Positions 27,760 through 40,171 of a stretch of DNA of 64,000 bases are shown here, one piece after another; position 1 is the stretch's first letter; every line of letters starts with the position of its first letter. Both the position numbers and the translations under genes were made by a program. This DNA comes from Chrysomallon squamiferum (lineage: Eukaryota; Mollusca; Gastropoda; Neomphalida; Peltospiridae), in assembly GCA_012295275.1 (NCBI GenBank), contig CM022665.1, positions 42,145,652-42,209,651 of the forward strand. The letters are read 5' to 3'. The notes beneath the pieces were generated by a model, which did not search any database, was not told the origin of the DNA, and was given only the letters and a program-made list of their open reading frames with translations.

Positions 27760-28545
27760 TTCTAAACATTTTGCAAATATTGCATATGGATATGCATTAT
27801 TCAGTTTTTCAGTGATTCTAACATCCACACTACTATCAAAACTGACTCCAAAACACGTATAAGGAATGCAAAATAACTGAAAAGAAATCACTATTTTGTT
27901 TGGTTATTCTAAAGTTTGTGCAGTTGTTGCATATAGATATATTAATTCTTTCTTCAGTCATTCTCACATCCATACTACCAAAGCTACTTCAAAACACTTG
28001 AGAGAATGCAGTATAACTGAAAATAACATATCTGAACATTTTCAAGTACATTTTTTGGTTAATCTTGAGTGGTTGCATCAGATTTTTTTTTCACTGATTC
28101 TAAGTTGAGTTCACAGTACTTACTAGGAATGCAGTATAACTTGAAAATGTTTAAGTACCATTTTTTTATATATCTTTTTTAAATTCTAATGTATATGCAG
28201 TTGTCACATACAGATATCAGATTCTTTATTTCAGTGACTTTGCTATTACAGCTGTGAAATTAATGATGTTTCACTGAACATAGCACACTTGAAATATTTC
28301 AAGTACTATTTTTTTTTCTTTTTTTTCTTACTAAAGTTTGTGGATATCATCTTTCATTTTTTCAGTGATTCCATACTATCAGAACTGACTTCAGAATGCA
28401 TAGATATATCACACATGGATATTAAATCCTTATTTCAATGGTTCTGAGCAATCAAACTATCTAAGCTGACTTCAGAATACTTTACAAGAAATGCTCTGTA
28501 ACTGAACATAACACACTTGAACATTTTCAAGTACGTTTGTGTTGT
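27760..28545. repeat. Diverged tandem repeat, five to six copies
   Basis: The set CAGTGATTCTAACATCC, AAACTGACTTCAGAATAC, GGAATGCAGTATAACTGAAAA and GAACATTTTCAAGTAC recurs with spacing from about 75 to 190 bp. Copies are strongly diverged and partly deleted, so it is an old array. Confidence 0.7.
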
Positions 28546-28964
28546 AGATGACCTTATCATTGACCTTAGTTCTGATAACAGCACCTGTATGATTGAATAA
28601 GCACTACAGCAGTTTGAATTATTTACTTTACACCAGGCTCTATCAAAGAGTAGTGCAGATACAGATGGGTATTAAAATGATTTTGCACTCACTTTGTATC
28701 ATTTGACTGCATTTAAAGAAGTGCATATGAAACTTTGTGAACTCATTAAGTCTTCTTTTCTTTTTCTAAAATGCTCATTTGGCTGTCATTATCAAAGACT
28801 TTTGCTGTGATAATGTGAAAAATGAAAAAGATTACGTTAAAATTTAAAATCAAGGTAATTTGATAAAATAATGTCACACCTGTGATGTATTGCTCTTAAT
28901 TCTACTTATCTCGTTTAAATTTTATTTTTTATTTTTTTATCCTGTATGTATGTATGTGTGTATA

Positions 28965-28967
28965 TGT

Positions 28968-29007
<40 letters not shown>

Positions 29008-29013
29008 ATGTGC

Positions 29014-29042
<29 letters not shown>
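28965..29042. repeat. (GT)n microsatellite
   Basis: GT dinucleotides with two GCATGT interruptions. Confidence 0.95.
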
Positions 29043-29045
<3 letters not shown>

Positions 29046-29109
29046 ATGTAGGTGTATCTGTGTGAGTCTGTGTATATAGATATATAGATATAAACAGATA
29101 TAGACAGCT

Positions 29110-29790
29110 ATGTAAATTTTAATATGATATCTGATGTAGACTGTAACATTTTCCCTTAGAGAAAAAATGTATGAGTCATGTAATACCATAAATTTAGTTT
29201 CAGATCAAGATGTGTTGTTCTGTATTATATTTATCTCTCTCCAAATTTATTTAACTGTAAAATTTTAATACAGTTTGTGATCAAGATTGAAAAATTCTCC
29301 CTAAGGGATAAAATATAAAAGTGTCATGAATTATCTAATATAACAAATCAAGTAAATATTTGAAAACAGTATTACACCTGTTCTATATTATACCTACATC
29401 TACTTTTATTTCTCTTTTTTTTTCCATAAAATTTTAATACAATATATGATCAAGACTATAAAATGTTTCCCTAAATACAAATACATAAAAGTGGCATGAA
29501 TCATATAACATGTCAAGTTAATTTTATGAAACAATATTACACCTGTTCTATATTATACCTATATCTACTTTTATATATATAAAATATAAACAACTTGTGA
29601 TCAATATTGTAAATTTTTACCTTATGGATAAAATATAAAAGTGGCATGAATCATATAATATAACAAATCAAGTTAATTTTATAAAACAATATTACACCTG
29701 TTCAGTTTTATACCTGTCTTCCCCTTTTATTATTATTATTTTTTTTTTTAATTTATTATTATTATGAAATTTTAGTATAATATTTAACTA
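29110..29790. repeat. Diverged tandem repeat, period about 150-170 bp
   Basis: AATTTTAATACA, GTGATCAAGATTG, AAATATAAAAGTGGCATGAA, TAACAAATCAAGT and ATTACACCTGTTCTATATTA recur in order at about 29115, 29263, 29431, 29581 and 29768. Identity between the middle copies is high enough to read by eye. Confidence 0.82.
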
Positions 29791-30284
29791 AAAAAAATAT
29801 TTTGTGAGTCATGTAATAGCACACCCTAACAATTTGTTTTTTTTGTGGGATCAGGAATTATTAACATAGCACCTGAGTCAGAGAGAGATGCAAGGCTGTA
29901 ACCTTCTGTTTTGTGTAGATACAAAGTATTGTTAGACTGTGCGTGCCTGCTTCATCAGTCTGTGTATTTGTTTCTGTTGTCGTAAATACCTCTATATCTC
30001 TATCACCTGTTTAAAGGTTACCTGTGTGCAGAACAGTTCATTAAGAAAAATGATGAATTTGGCCTATCTAAAAATATAATTCTTGCTTATGGTGTGTTGA
30101 AGACATAGTTTTTTGGTGGTTTTTTTTACATATATATGATTGTTTAAATTGTTGTTACTGTGCTCATAGAAGTTATGAATTAATGGGGTTTTGGGGTTGT
30201 TTTTTTAATTATTTAATTTAATTTCCATATTTATATTTCTTCATTAATTTTATATTTTAATCTACTTAATAACTTATTTATTTA

Positions 30285-30293
<9 letters not shown>

Positions 30294-30337
<44 letters not shown>
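30294..30337. repeat. (ATT)n microsatellite
   Basis: About 14 ATT units. Confidence 0.95.
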
Positions 30338-30605
30338 TTCATTTGTATGTTGTATGTTTTATTGTGACTTTTGTTGTGCATTTTTTTTTTCTTTTCAAAA
30401 CTGGTACAGAATAGTAATTCAGATTTGAATTTTAACCAAATTTATGTTTTTACCAAACCTTCTGAATGAAGAATGAACATTTAATGACAACTTTCTCTTT
30501 ATTATATTTACCAAATACCATCTGTAAGGTTTTGTATCAAAAATAATATGAACAAGGAAACCTTCTACCAATAATTAAGATCAAGTAACCTTTTGTAGAA
30601 ATATC

Positions 30606-30870
30606 ACATAGCTCATTGGTAGAATATCTTCTCAAGGGTCAGTAGGTCATTGGATCAGTTTTACTTGTTGGACTCATTGAACTATTTCCCATTCTAACAA
30701 AATACTCCACAATTAAAGTAACAAAGGCTGTGGTTTGTACTGTCATGTCTATTGGATGCAGCAGATAAAAGATATCTTGCTGTCAGTTGAAAAAAGTAGC
30801 CTATGAAATGGTGGAACCAAGTTTATTCTGTCAATATCATATGTCCAGCACATCAATAATATGTGTAGGG
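30606..30870 (+). mobile_element. Probable mollusc-type CORE-SINE with tRNA-like head
   Basis: The 5' end has AGCTCATTGGTAGAATATC, close to a tRNA A box (TAGCTCAGTGGTAGAGC). Next comes GGTCATTGGATCAG near the B-box position. Then follows the core AAGGCTGTGGTTTGTACTGTC, GCAGATAAAAGATATCTTGC and AAAAAGTAGCCTATG. I recall the same order in widespread mollusc SINEs (GGCCGTGGTATGTGCTGTCC, ATAAAAGATCCCTTGCT, AAAATGTAGCGGGTTTCC). No clear target-site duplication was seen. Confidence 0.62.
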
Positions 30871-31601
30871 TGCAATATTAAATCAAACATTTCCTTCCTT
30901 TTATAAGCAGTTTGTGCTAGAAATATTATTCATAAAGCCAAATTATGGAAGGAGTGGAACAATGGCAAAAGGATGAACTTATAATGTTTAAGTCTATCAT
31001 TGTATTTAGACATGAATTTTTTGAATAACGGTTTTATTGTGTTCTTTCCAAAAGACACAGACTGTAATTTATTTACTACATGTATATGTATATATTTATT
31101 TATATTGTCTGTTTAATATTTCATTCAAATTTTTAATTTTTTTTTTAATAATAACTGACACAGTTAAACTGTGGAATTCGGTTACAGGGTGGGTAAACAC
31201 AATTACTGTTTGTGTTTTTGATAAAATACTTAACTTGGACTGCCAATACTGGTTTCAAGTGACACAATTCAGAAACATTAATGCAAGGCTTCCATTCTGG
31301 ACATCACTGTTTGCTTTACACCTTGTGTCCAAAAGGTTTTTATGTCCCTGCTCTTAACCCCATTACACCCCCATCCACTGGGCTTTGTTGACAGTGGATT
31401 ATACATACACACACTGTCCACAGGATCACGCCCTGGTCAATGTGGTGAAATTCCAGGTCAGCATGCATTAACATGTGTAAACGAGACTGTCCCTGTTACA
31501 GGTATAGCCAGATATCATGTTTCAATGAATAAGTAAAATCTTATCTCAGCTGTTGGGTTAGAAGCAAAAATTCAGTATTCAGTTTTACTGTTAAATTATT
31601 C

Positions 31602-31603
31602 TT

Positions 31604-31656
<53 letters not shown>
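31602..31656. repeat. Poly-T tract
   Basis: Near-continuous T run over about 55 bp with a single C interruption. Confidence 0.95.
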
Positions 31657-31707
31657 CATTTCTTTATTTTTAACATGCACACATGTATGTCTATAAACTA
31701 GGAATAA

Positions 31708-31839
31708 CTGTTTATTGTCTTAAAATCTCCGCTTTACCCTGCAAAGGTTAGAATGCCAAACTGCAGTGAGGCTCTGCTGAGCTGCATTCAACATTTGGCC
31801 TGAGCAGGGTAAAGCTGATATCTTAAAACAATAATCAGG
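31708..31839. repeat. Imperfect palindrome (MITE-like, about 130 bp)
   Basis: The left arm TTTATTGTCTTAAAATCTCC then GCTTTACCCTGC is mirrored by the reverse complement of GCAGGGTAAAGCTGATATCT then TAAAACAATAAT at the right end. Inner parts also pair (GAATGCCAAACTGCAG with CTGCATTCAACATTTGGC, and GAGGCTC with GAGC). The whole could fold as one hairpin. This form fits a non-autonomous inverted-repeat element. No target duplication is evident. Confidence 0.7.
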
Positions 31840-33164
31840 TTTTTCTTTTCTTACTAAATAATACAAAAACTATATGGAATTAACTCTTCAACTCAACATT
31901 CTCAGCAACAGTAGATTCACACCTAAAGGATTTTTTTAACGTGTTGCTATTTGAAATAGTTCTTAAATAACAATAATTTATTAATGAAAATCATTTTCAG
32001 AATGTTCTTTTAAGATCTAAACCAGCAATTAAACCAGCAGTACAGAAATAAATTCAGTTTGTTTCCTTCCCAAAAAGCATTATTTTTGGTCAATGCTCCA
32101 ATATATATATATATATATATTACTTAGGTTTATTTTAAATTTAGCTCAGTGTTTTAAATGCTTTATAAATATGAAAGAAAATATATTTTATGAACACAAT
32201 CATTATGATAATGAACAGAATTTCTAGAATAAGAATCTTCAAAAGAAGATGTGTGTTTAGAGATAACATCATGTTATACTGGGCTGTCATGAATAGAATA
32301 GTTATATTGTCTGAAAATATAAATTATTTTTAATGGCTATTTTTAAGCAGTAATACAGTTATATCTTTTTGTCACTGAAAGAAGTAAAGATTAAAAAAAA
32401 AAAAAAAAAATGAATGATATGTATAATGTGTCTAAAGAAACTGATCTTATTATATGCTGGCTGAACACAAAACATGTGCTTTTCTGTTGGAATGTCTGAT
32501 AAAACTATATGTGAGTTTGTGTGTATGTATGTTTATGTGTCTGTGTATGTGTTGGTGTATATGTGGGTGTGTTAAGTATGTATATATCTATCTATGGTAA
32601 CCATTATTGTCTGTATAAGATACTGCATGTTTTTTACAAGGTTTTCAACAGTAATTACTTTTTTCCCATTCCAACCAACCAAAGAAAGAACAAATTATCA
32701 TCATCATCATGTATGTGTTTGTCTATGTGTGTGTATTTTATATTCGTATGTATGTTTGTATGTATGAATGTATGTAATAATTCTGAGATTATTCTATTAA
32801 GTAAGGGGAGTGAATTTAGTATTTGCAGTGACAGGATCTTTCTTTCAGGGTCTGGATAATGCATGTTAAACATCTTTTTTTCTTTGACATTACTGCTACA
32901 ACAGCAAGTCATCAAGTGAAACACTAACTTTGCTTTTCTGATCAGCCCTAGTTTTCTCACAGTCTGTTCTCCAGCAGGTTTCTGTTTACACAGTGATTCA
33001 GTTTGAAACTTAAACCTTTCATCCCTGACTAAACTATGAACCAAACTTAGAAAATCTGTTTGTTCACAGATTAGCACTGTTCAGTGGGGTGACCCTGTAT
33101 TAGAAGTGACAAATAACTAACACATATTAGTCATGTAAGGTCAGAGATGTTAATTTTCAGTCAA

Positions 33165-33335
33165 AACATACCCCTGTCGAAATGCGTCCCAACCAAATTT
33201 ATCCCTGTGTCAAAATGTACCCCAGTGAAAATTTCCCCATGTCAAAATTTACTCCAATAAAAAACATTTCCCCCGTCAAAATGTCCCCATTTTAAAAAAG
33301 GAACATTTTGACCAGAGTATTGGGAACAATTTGGC
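33165..33335. repeat. Diverged minisatellite around TCAAAATGTACCCCAG
   Basis: Units of about 17-25 bp with GTCAAAATGT-x-CCCC or CAGTGAAAATTTCCCC repeat about seven times. The last unit is followed by an inverted copy (GGAACATTTTGACC at about 33300). Confidence 0.75.
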
Positions 33336-33651
33336 TGGGGCACTTTTATCTGGTTACCAAAGCTACAGGTTTTTTTTCAAATTCACCAAATATATATATA
33401 TATATAAATATGATGTTCTAATGACAGATCATTTATTTTCTGTTATCTAGAAGAGAAAAGAGTATTTGTATTCAGCAATCTGACTAACAAAGTGGGTTGG
33501 AAGCAATATCAGTTTTGTGTTTTGTTAAGTTCTGGTTATGTTTAAAGTATTGTTTTCACATTTTGCTCTGTGTTGTGAATAATAAAGTAATTAAATCTTA
33601 TTTGAATACACCTTTAGAAAGTTTTATTATAAAAGTTATTAGCTCATTAAC

Positions 33652-33653
33652 AC

Positions 33654-33700
<47 letters not shown>
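33652..33700. repeat. (CA)n microsatellite
   Basis: About 24 CA units then TATATA. Confidence 0.96.
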
Positions 33701-33710
<10 letters not shown>

Positions 33711-34059
33711 TGAGACACATATGCAAGCTTACATACAGACATACATTCAACAGCATTCTGAAATGAAAAGTCTGATAAAGAACAACATTTCCACTAAACT
33801 GTTCATGCTTCTTAGCAGCAGAGAATATCTTTCACATGGACAGGAAAGTACATACCAAGCTGTTTGATATCCTGATTGTGAAAAATAGTATCAGTGACTT
33901 TGTTTTAGTGACCATCTGCTGCAGGCTAGGTTTCTACTGCTGCTTTATAAAGCTTGAACCTTTTTTCATGAATAAAACACATTTGTTAGATACAGGTACA
34001 TAGTCAGTTATGTGACAATGGTATGTCTGGAATTTTGTTACAACATTTATCATAAATGC

Positions 34060-34230
34060 AGGACATACATAAACACATACATAAATGTTTTTTCACAAAC
34101 ACAAACACAATTACATGCACAGACAACACACTTTCTTTCAAATACACATATAAATACACACAGTTTTACACTCACACATACATTTACATATCTATATCCA
34201 TACATACATACATAAATAAGTGCACTCATA
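34060..34230. repeat. CA/ATAC-rich imperfect microsatellite
   Basis: ACATACATAAACAC-type imperfect repeats. Frames on both strands are low complexity. Confidence 0.85.
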
Positions 34231-35344
34231 TTCACAGATCATAATAAATTTTGTTTAAGGTTTTTTATAGCAGAAATGGTTCTTCCAAAATCCAGTAAAT
34301 ACATAATAAATATTTTCATTAAATAAATAAATGTTGTATTATCTAGGCAGTTCACTGAAACATGTTTCACTTTTCATCTAAGAGTTATTTTTAACTATTC
34401 CTTCAGCTGAATCTGTTAAAGCATTATCTCCCATAATTATATAAAGGGGGAAACCTTCTATGTGTACAGAAATGTACACACCATGTTTTACAATACAACA
34501 TTTGTGGAAAAAATGCATGGGACTATCATTGGACCACACTTAATTCAGTCTCTTTAAAAAAAAAAAAATTACTAAAAAAATATTGTTACTGTAATTTAAA
34601 AACGTATTAATCACTGGAGAAGTAATTTAAAGAAGCCTGTAAGATGAAAGTCTTTGTGTTCCATTTTTTATTTCCATTTGCAAACAGTAAATATTAAAGC
34701 AGTAAAACATTTTCTTCACTGACATGAAGTACGTTATTCACAGTGACTTTTATTGTTAGTTTTATAAAGAAATGAAAACAAAACAAAAAAGAACAGTATT
34801 TGGTAACCAGAAATTATATATTTGTTATACATACACTGACTCACTTAAAAAGTGTACTCATTTACTTACAAGAGAACACCAACAAAAATAAAGATGGTTG
34901 CCAAGTGGTTGTCAAGAACCATAACTCATGCTATTAGTGGAGCATTTTTTGCTACATTGTTCAGTCAGCTACCAACATGTTTTGCATTGTTTATTCTTCT
35001 ACCTTTAATTGTTTACCTTTCTGCCTGTCATACCTTTGTATGCATCATCACCATTTTTCTTTTCTCTTTGGTTTTTTGTTGTTGGTGCATGTTATATGCT
35101 TGACTTGATTTGAAATTGTGTTCCTTTGTTTTTTCATTCACATTAGATGAAAAAGAACCACTGAAATAAGAATTCTTATGAATCTGTTCTTGTTTCCTCA
35201 TAGCATCTGGTTTGTTTTGTGTTTCATCAGCACAAAAATAATAGGATGAAACTGTAATTTTCATTTTAAATATTGGGTTGAAAAAGGTACGCATTTTTCT
35301 TGCTAATGATAAATGTACAAAGAAACCTTTGTAGTCTGATATAA

Positions 35345-35467
35345 TGTAAGTGTGTGTATATATGAAAGTTTGTGTGAGTGTGTGTGTCTGTATGTATAAG
35401 TACATACTATATGTATATGTGTATGTATGTATTTATATGTATGTATGAGTTTGTGTGTGTGTGTGCA

Positions 35468-35500
<33 letters not shown>

Positions 35501-35545
35501 GTGTTTGTGTGTCAGTTTCGGTATGGGTGTGTTTGTGTGTGTTTT
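35345..35545. repeat. GT/GTAT imperfect microsatellite
   Basis: GTGTGT and TATGTATG repeats over about 200 bp. Confidence 0.92.
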
Positions 35546-36352
35546 CTAAGATACAACTATATTTTTATATCAACACTTTTAGAACTGCTAAAGTATGCAT
35601 TATTGCCTATTAAAAATGTCCTAGATGTATATTTTAGCATTAAAGTATTATTAATTAATACTATAAATATAAAATTATTAAAGTAACTTAACAGATATTT
35701 ATTATTTTCTCAAAATTCACCCCAGTTTTAAACTGAGACTGACATGTTTTTTATGGAGAATTAGATTTCAAATTTTATATTTAGGGAGCACTGTATTGGT
35801 GTTCATAAATTACTTTTCATGAGTACACACATCCTTGTTTATTTGTTAATTATGCATATACCTGTGTGACTGAATTTTCAGTCATGGCAGTGTGTTTGAA
35901 ATAGTTAATATTATAATAGTATTTCTGTTACTAAAATCATTATTTATTTATATTAGTTGTATCTTTTCTTTCCACACATTCTTTTGTTTGAGGTAATAAT
36001 TCAGTTCTGGAATTATTATGAGCTGGTAATTTCAGCTACATTTTGATTACATTTTGACCAGAAATTAACATGACCAATTAAGGCTAAAGTCATTTACAGT
36101 TAAAAAAATAATCTCTCTGTTTTAAGTCACATTCATTCATGTAATGATTTAATGATTCCACATTTAACAATCTCATGCAATTATCCTCATACAATGATAT
36201 AAAACACTTTGATTAAATTTACTTTACTGTTACTTGTTTAATTATTTATTTAAGGCAATCCTATAGTGTCAGTAGAACATGGTGTGAGTGTGAATTTATG
36301 TTAATGGAATTATTGTATCCATTTCAGACAACCAATTGTTGTATCATTTCAG

Positions 36353-36694
36353 ATAACCAAATAGTATCAATAGAATGTGCTACAAGTGAGTTTGGCTGCT
36401 GCCCAGACAGTCAGACTGCAGCTTCTGGACCTAATCAAGAAGGTTGCCCCAGCGCTATTGTGACAACAACCAGCGCTTGCCGAAGAGCACGATACGGATG
36501 TTGTCCTGATGGATCTAGTGCCGCGACTGGTCCAAACTACCAAGGATGTCCAGAGTCTTCAGGAACACACTCAGAGTCAGACTGCATGGCCTCAGCGTAT
36601 GGATGCTGTCCAGATTCAAACAGAGCTGCATCAGGACCTAATGGTGAAGGATGTGAAAGGAAGGAAAGTCCAGCGAAACAGAAGTTTGATACAG
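36353..36694 (+). CDS. PAPLN: Exon 2: three papilin-type CC repeats
   Basis: A 342-nt phase 1-1 exon opened by TCATTTCAG and closed by ACAG before GTTAGT. It encodes three tandem repeats of about 24 core residues, each with a lone Cys, then FGCCPD or YGCCPD, then A-x-GPN-x-x-GC. The first repeat starts at Cys in IECATSEFGCC, the second in SACRRARYGCC and the third in DCMASAYGCC. These four-cysteine modules occur in invertebrate papilins between Kunitz domains; their function is unknown to me. A second acceptor-like TTTCAG 25 nt upstream (ends 36327) would lead to an in-frame stop, so the downstream AG at 36351-36352 is chosen. It is joined to exon 1 across 32 kb, with G plus AT forming Asp. 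Confidence 0.9.
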
Positions 36695-37544
36695 GTTAGT
36701 AAACGTTTATATTTATAGCTGGCCATCCTGTGGCAGATGTGACATGGTTTTTCTTTTGTGTTTTTTTGGGTTATATTTTATAGATAATTAATTTTAAAAT
36801 TAGAATTTCATTTATTATAAGATCATTTTTTTAAAAATATTTATAGAAGGTGATTAACTTAAATCAGAATTTCATGGATATAACATAATTTTGTTTTAAC
36901 TTTTATACAAGATCAGTAGTTTAAAATTAGAATTTCGTATATGCCATATTCAGATTTTAAACAACAGATTAAAGGTTGATGTAAGTAACAAGCTACAAGT
37001 CTAATAATAAAACCAAATAGTCCTAAAATTTAAGAAAAGAAAAGGACATTCAATACTAAACTAAAACAAGTTGCTACAGGATCAAGTGAAACATTCATCT
37101 ATTATACTATAATTATTTTAGTAAATCTGTAATATTTAACTTTTTAAACATTAAATGATGTCAAATGTTTTATAATCAGTAAATTAATGTACGTTTTAGC
37201 ATTTCTAAATGAAAATAAGAAAAAACATACAAAAACAAAAGTTCATTGTTTTGTTAGCCTCTCATTATCTCTGTCTAGTAAAAAAATGTTTTCACTGCTA
37301 TTTTTATTACCAAGTGAATGACTTTATCTGAACAGACAACCACAACAGTAATACCAGAGTTAAAAAATGTCTTGTCAGGCAAATTAAATGTATTCCGCCC
37401 TTAAACTGTTTTTACCAAATGATTTAATGTCTACCAAAATTGTTTATCTTTGTTCTATGTAAATAAAATATCAACACTTTAGACAGTAATTTCAGCCATT
37501 TTTGTGTGTATATACATAAATGGTTTTTGATAATGTATGTATGT

Positions 37545-37665
37545 ACATGTGTGTGTGTGTTTGTGTGTGTGTGTACATATATATATATACACACACATAT
37601 ATGCATAATATATTTTTTCATAACACTTACTATATACATAATGACTAAAAATACTTTCTACAATA

Positions 37666-37704
<39 letters not shown>

Positions 37705-37895
37705 CACACGCACATACAGAGACACACAGCACACAGTCATTCACTCACACACACATAAACACACACACACCCTACACATGTCTGCACACACACACAGACA
37801 CGCAGCACATATTCATTCACTCACATACAGACACACAACACACACTCATTCATTCATGCACACAGACACACACACACACACACACACACATACAC
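37545..37895. repeat. GT, TA and CA compound repeat cluster
   Basis: GT tracts at 37549-37574 and CA tracts from about 37705 flank TATATA runs, giving locally self-complementary arms. ACACACAGACACACAGCACA-type units repeat to 37895. Confidence 0.92.
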
Positions 37896-38404
37896 ACAGA
37901 GTAAAGATGATTCTCCATTAGTTTAACCTGACTATTAATTCTGGTAGACATTTTACATACTCAGAGGTCAAGTGTTTGAGCTTAACCCGAAGTTTTACTG
38001 ACATTCCTTCTTATTTTATTATTATTATTTGTTTTAACCTTGCCACTCCCAGCTTAACAGTTCAGTGTAACTGTTAAATTAACAAAACAATCTGTCACTG
38101 CTATTTATATTTGTACGAGGTCTATGGGTTAGTAGGTGATGTTTGGATTACTGTGTGAAGTAGTTCTCCCAGTATGATAGACAATGGTTAGAAGTGCACA
38201 GATTTGATGAAAAGATTAAGTCTTGAAAGACTTAAAAAAATAAAAAATAAAAGAGTTTTGACAGATAGATTTGTCCGTTGATGATCAGCTAGATGAAATG
38301 TCAGTGGGGGAGTATGTTCCATGTTTGTCGTTCTTTACTCTTTTTAATCAGTCCTGATTTTCAATTGTTTTTTCAATTTCATTTTATTCATTTATTAATC
38401 TGTT

Positions 38405-38405
38405 A

Positions 38406-38473
<68 letters not shown>

Positions 38474-38475
38474 TA
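38405..38475. repeat. (TTA)n microsatellite
   Basis: More than 20 TTA units. Confidence 0.96.
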
Positions 38476-39289
38476 TTATTTCATTTTATTTTTTTAGTTT
38501 AAGGAAAATTTTAGTTTAAGTATGTATCTTTTCTTTTCTGTTTTTTAATGTTATTGCAGATCCTGTCTTTTTTATTTTATTATTCATCTGAAGATATTGC
38601 TTTATTAACAGTTTTGATATATGCTGAATGCAGATTACATTTTTATTTTTCTTGTTTCTTTTAGAAGAGTAAAAAATTAAATAAAAACATTTTTCAGATA
38701 TTGTCAGAATAGCTTAAAAAGAAATATATATATATATACATCTTTTTAATATTAATTGCCTTAACTTTTTGTCTTATCAACCGTTTTCAGATTTTATGAA
38801 TGTATATTAAAGTCTATTAAAATATAATTCTATTTTATAAAACATATGCTGTCAAAATAGCTGATGCAATGTAAGAAACCATCATAATGAATTTGGTTTT
38901 CAGAATACATCTTTTTTTTTTCCAGCCTATAAAAGTCATAACAGTAAACATGACCTTCCGCACTTTACAGAGAATAATACAGTTTCTGTTTTCTACTCCA
39001 GATATGTTATATATGTCTTATCTGTTACACTGTGGTATCTTTTATTATGTTCTTCTTCTCAGAATTATTTCTGTAATATTTGTTTATACAGCATCTCACA
39101 TCAAAGTATGCTGTCGAAACTTTTCACTGCACACAGTATCCCTGTGTGTAAGCGTTTTAAAATGGAGTCAAGAACGAAGAAGTGTTTAAAACAGCTCAGC
39201 TCGTTTTTTATCTACAGTAAAACGGTTAAGGGTTGTACATACACATAATGAAAGATAAACACCCTCATGCTGGGTTTTATTCTGTTTCC

Positions 39290-39515
39290 ATTAGCAGAAT
39301 ACTTACACAGAATGAAAAAAGAACTTTGCTGCAGTCACTCTGTGTGTTATTCTTTTTTTCATTAGAATACTTACACAAAATGAAAAAAAGAATCTTGCTG
39401 CAGTCACTCTGTGTTATTCTTTTTTTCATTAGCAGAATACTTACACAGAATGAAAAAAAGAATTTTGCTGCAGTCATGCTGTGTGTTATTCTTTTTTCAT
39501 TAGCAGAAAATAATC
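39290..39515. repeat. 68-bp tandem repeat, three copies
   Basis: TTAGCAGAATACTTACACAG, AATGAAAAAAAGAA, TTGCTGCAGTCACTCTGTG and TTATTCTTTTTTTCA recur three times with period about 66-70 and few differences; a fourth start is seen at the end. Confidence 0.92.
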
Positions 39516-40048
39516 TTTTATATGCATTTCACTACACAGGAAAGCACATACCATGAACTTTGGTATAAACCTGTTGTAAGGAATAGGATTGAAAAGGCCC
39601 AATGAACACATTATTATCCTACAATCCAAAATATTTCAACGTAGCATTCCAAGCACTTAGCTGTAGTTTGTTATAAAAATAGATTTACAGTTTTCTGAAG
39701 TGTATATTATCTGTCCAGTACTTTGAACAATATCATGAATTTAATATCAGTTTATATGAGTATGTGGGAATGGTACAAGTAGGTGTTAGGAAGGAAATTG
39801 TTGGGAGTGACTCCAATAAAACAAGATGCTGAGGTCATAGTTGAATATGTGACCAGTGGTCAAGAGGTGATGAAACTTTGTTTCACTCTTATGGTCACTT
39901 ATCTCTGTACCTAGTAAATCTTTGAGACTGTTATAGTGGATTTACAGTTTGTGAAATAAAATATTCGTAGAATTAATTCTTAAATCATAATGCAAAAAGG
40001 GTTTTTCAATATTGCAAAATAAATTGAAGTGGCAAAGTCTACTGTTGC

Positions 40049-40171
<123 letters not shown>

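Noticed and set aside
31037-31357. 106-codon plus-strand frame
   Set aside because: Low-complexity start, no domain, no convincing splice sites in a compatible phase.
32655-33077. 140-codon minus-strand frame
   Set aside because: Part crosses ATC and GTAT repeats; the remainder shows no family signature.
34852-35103. Hydrophobic 83-codon frame starting in MYSF
   Set aside because: No family resemblance, no exon borders; T-rich composition explains the hydrophobicity.
36305-36352. Earlier acceptor TTTCAG ending at 36327 for exon 2
   Set aside because: In the required phase it leads to TAA before the first CC repeat; the AG at 36352 keeps the frame open.
37940-38010. tRNA-like B box around GAGGTCAAGTGTTTGAGC
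   Set aside because: No matching A box at the right distance and no clover-leaf; too weak to call.
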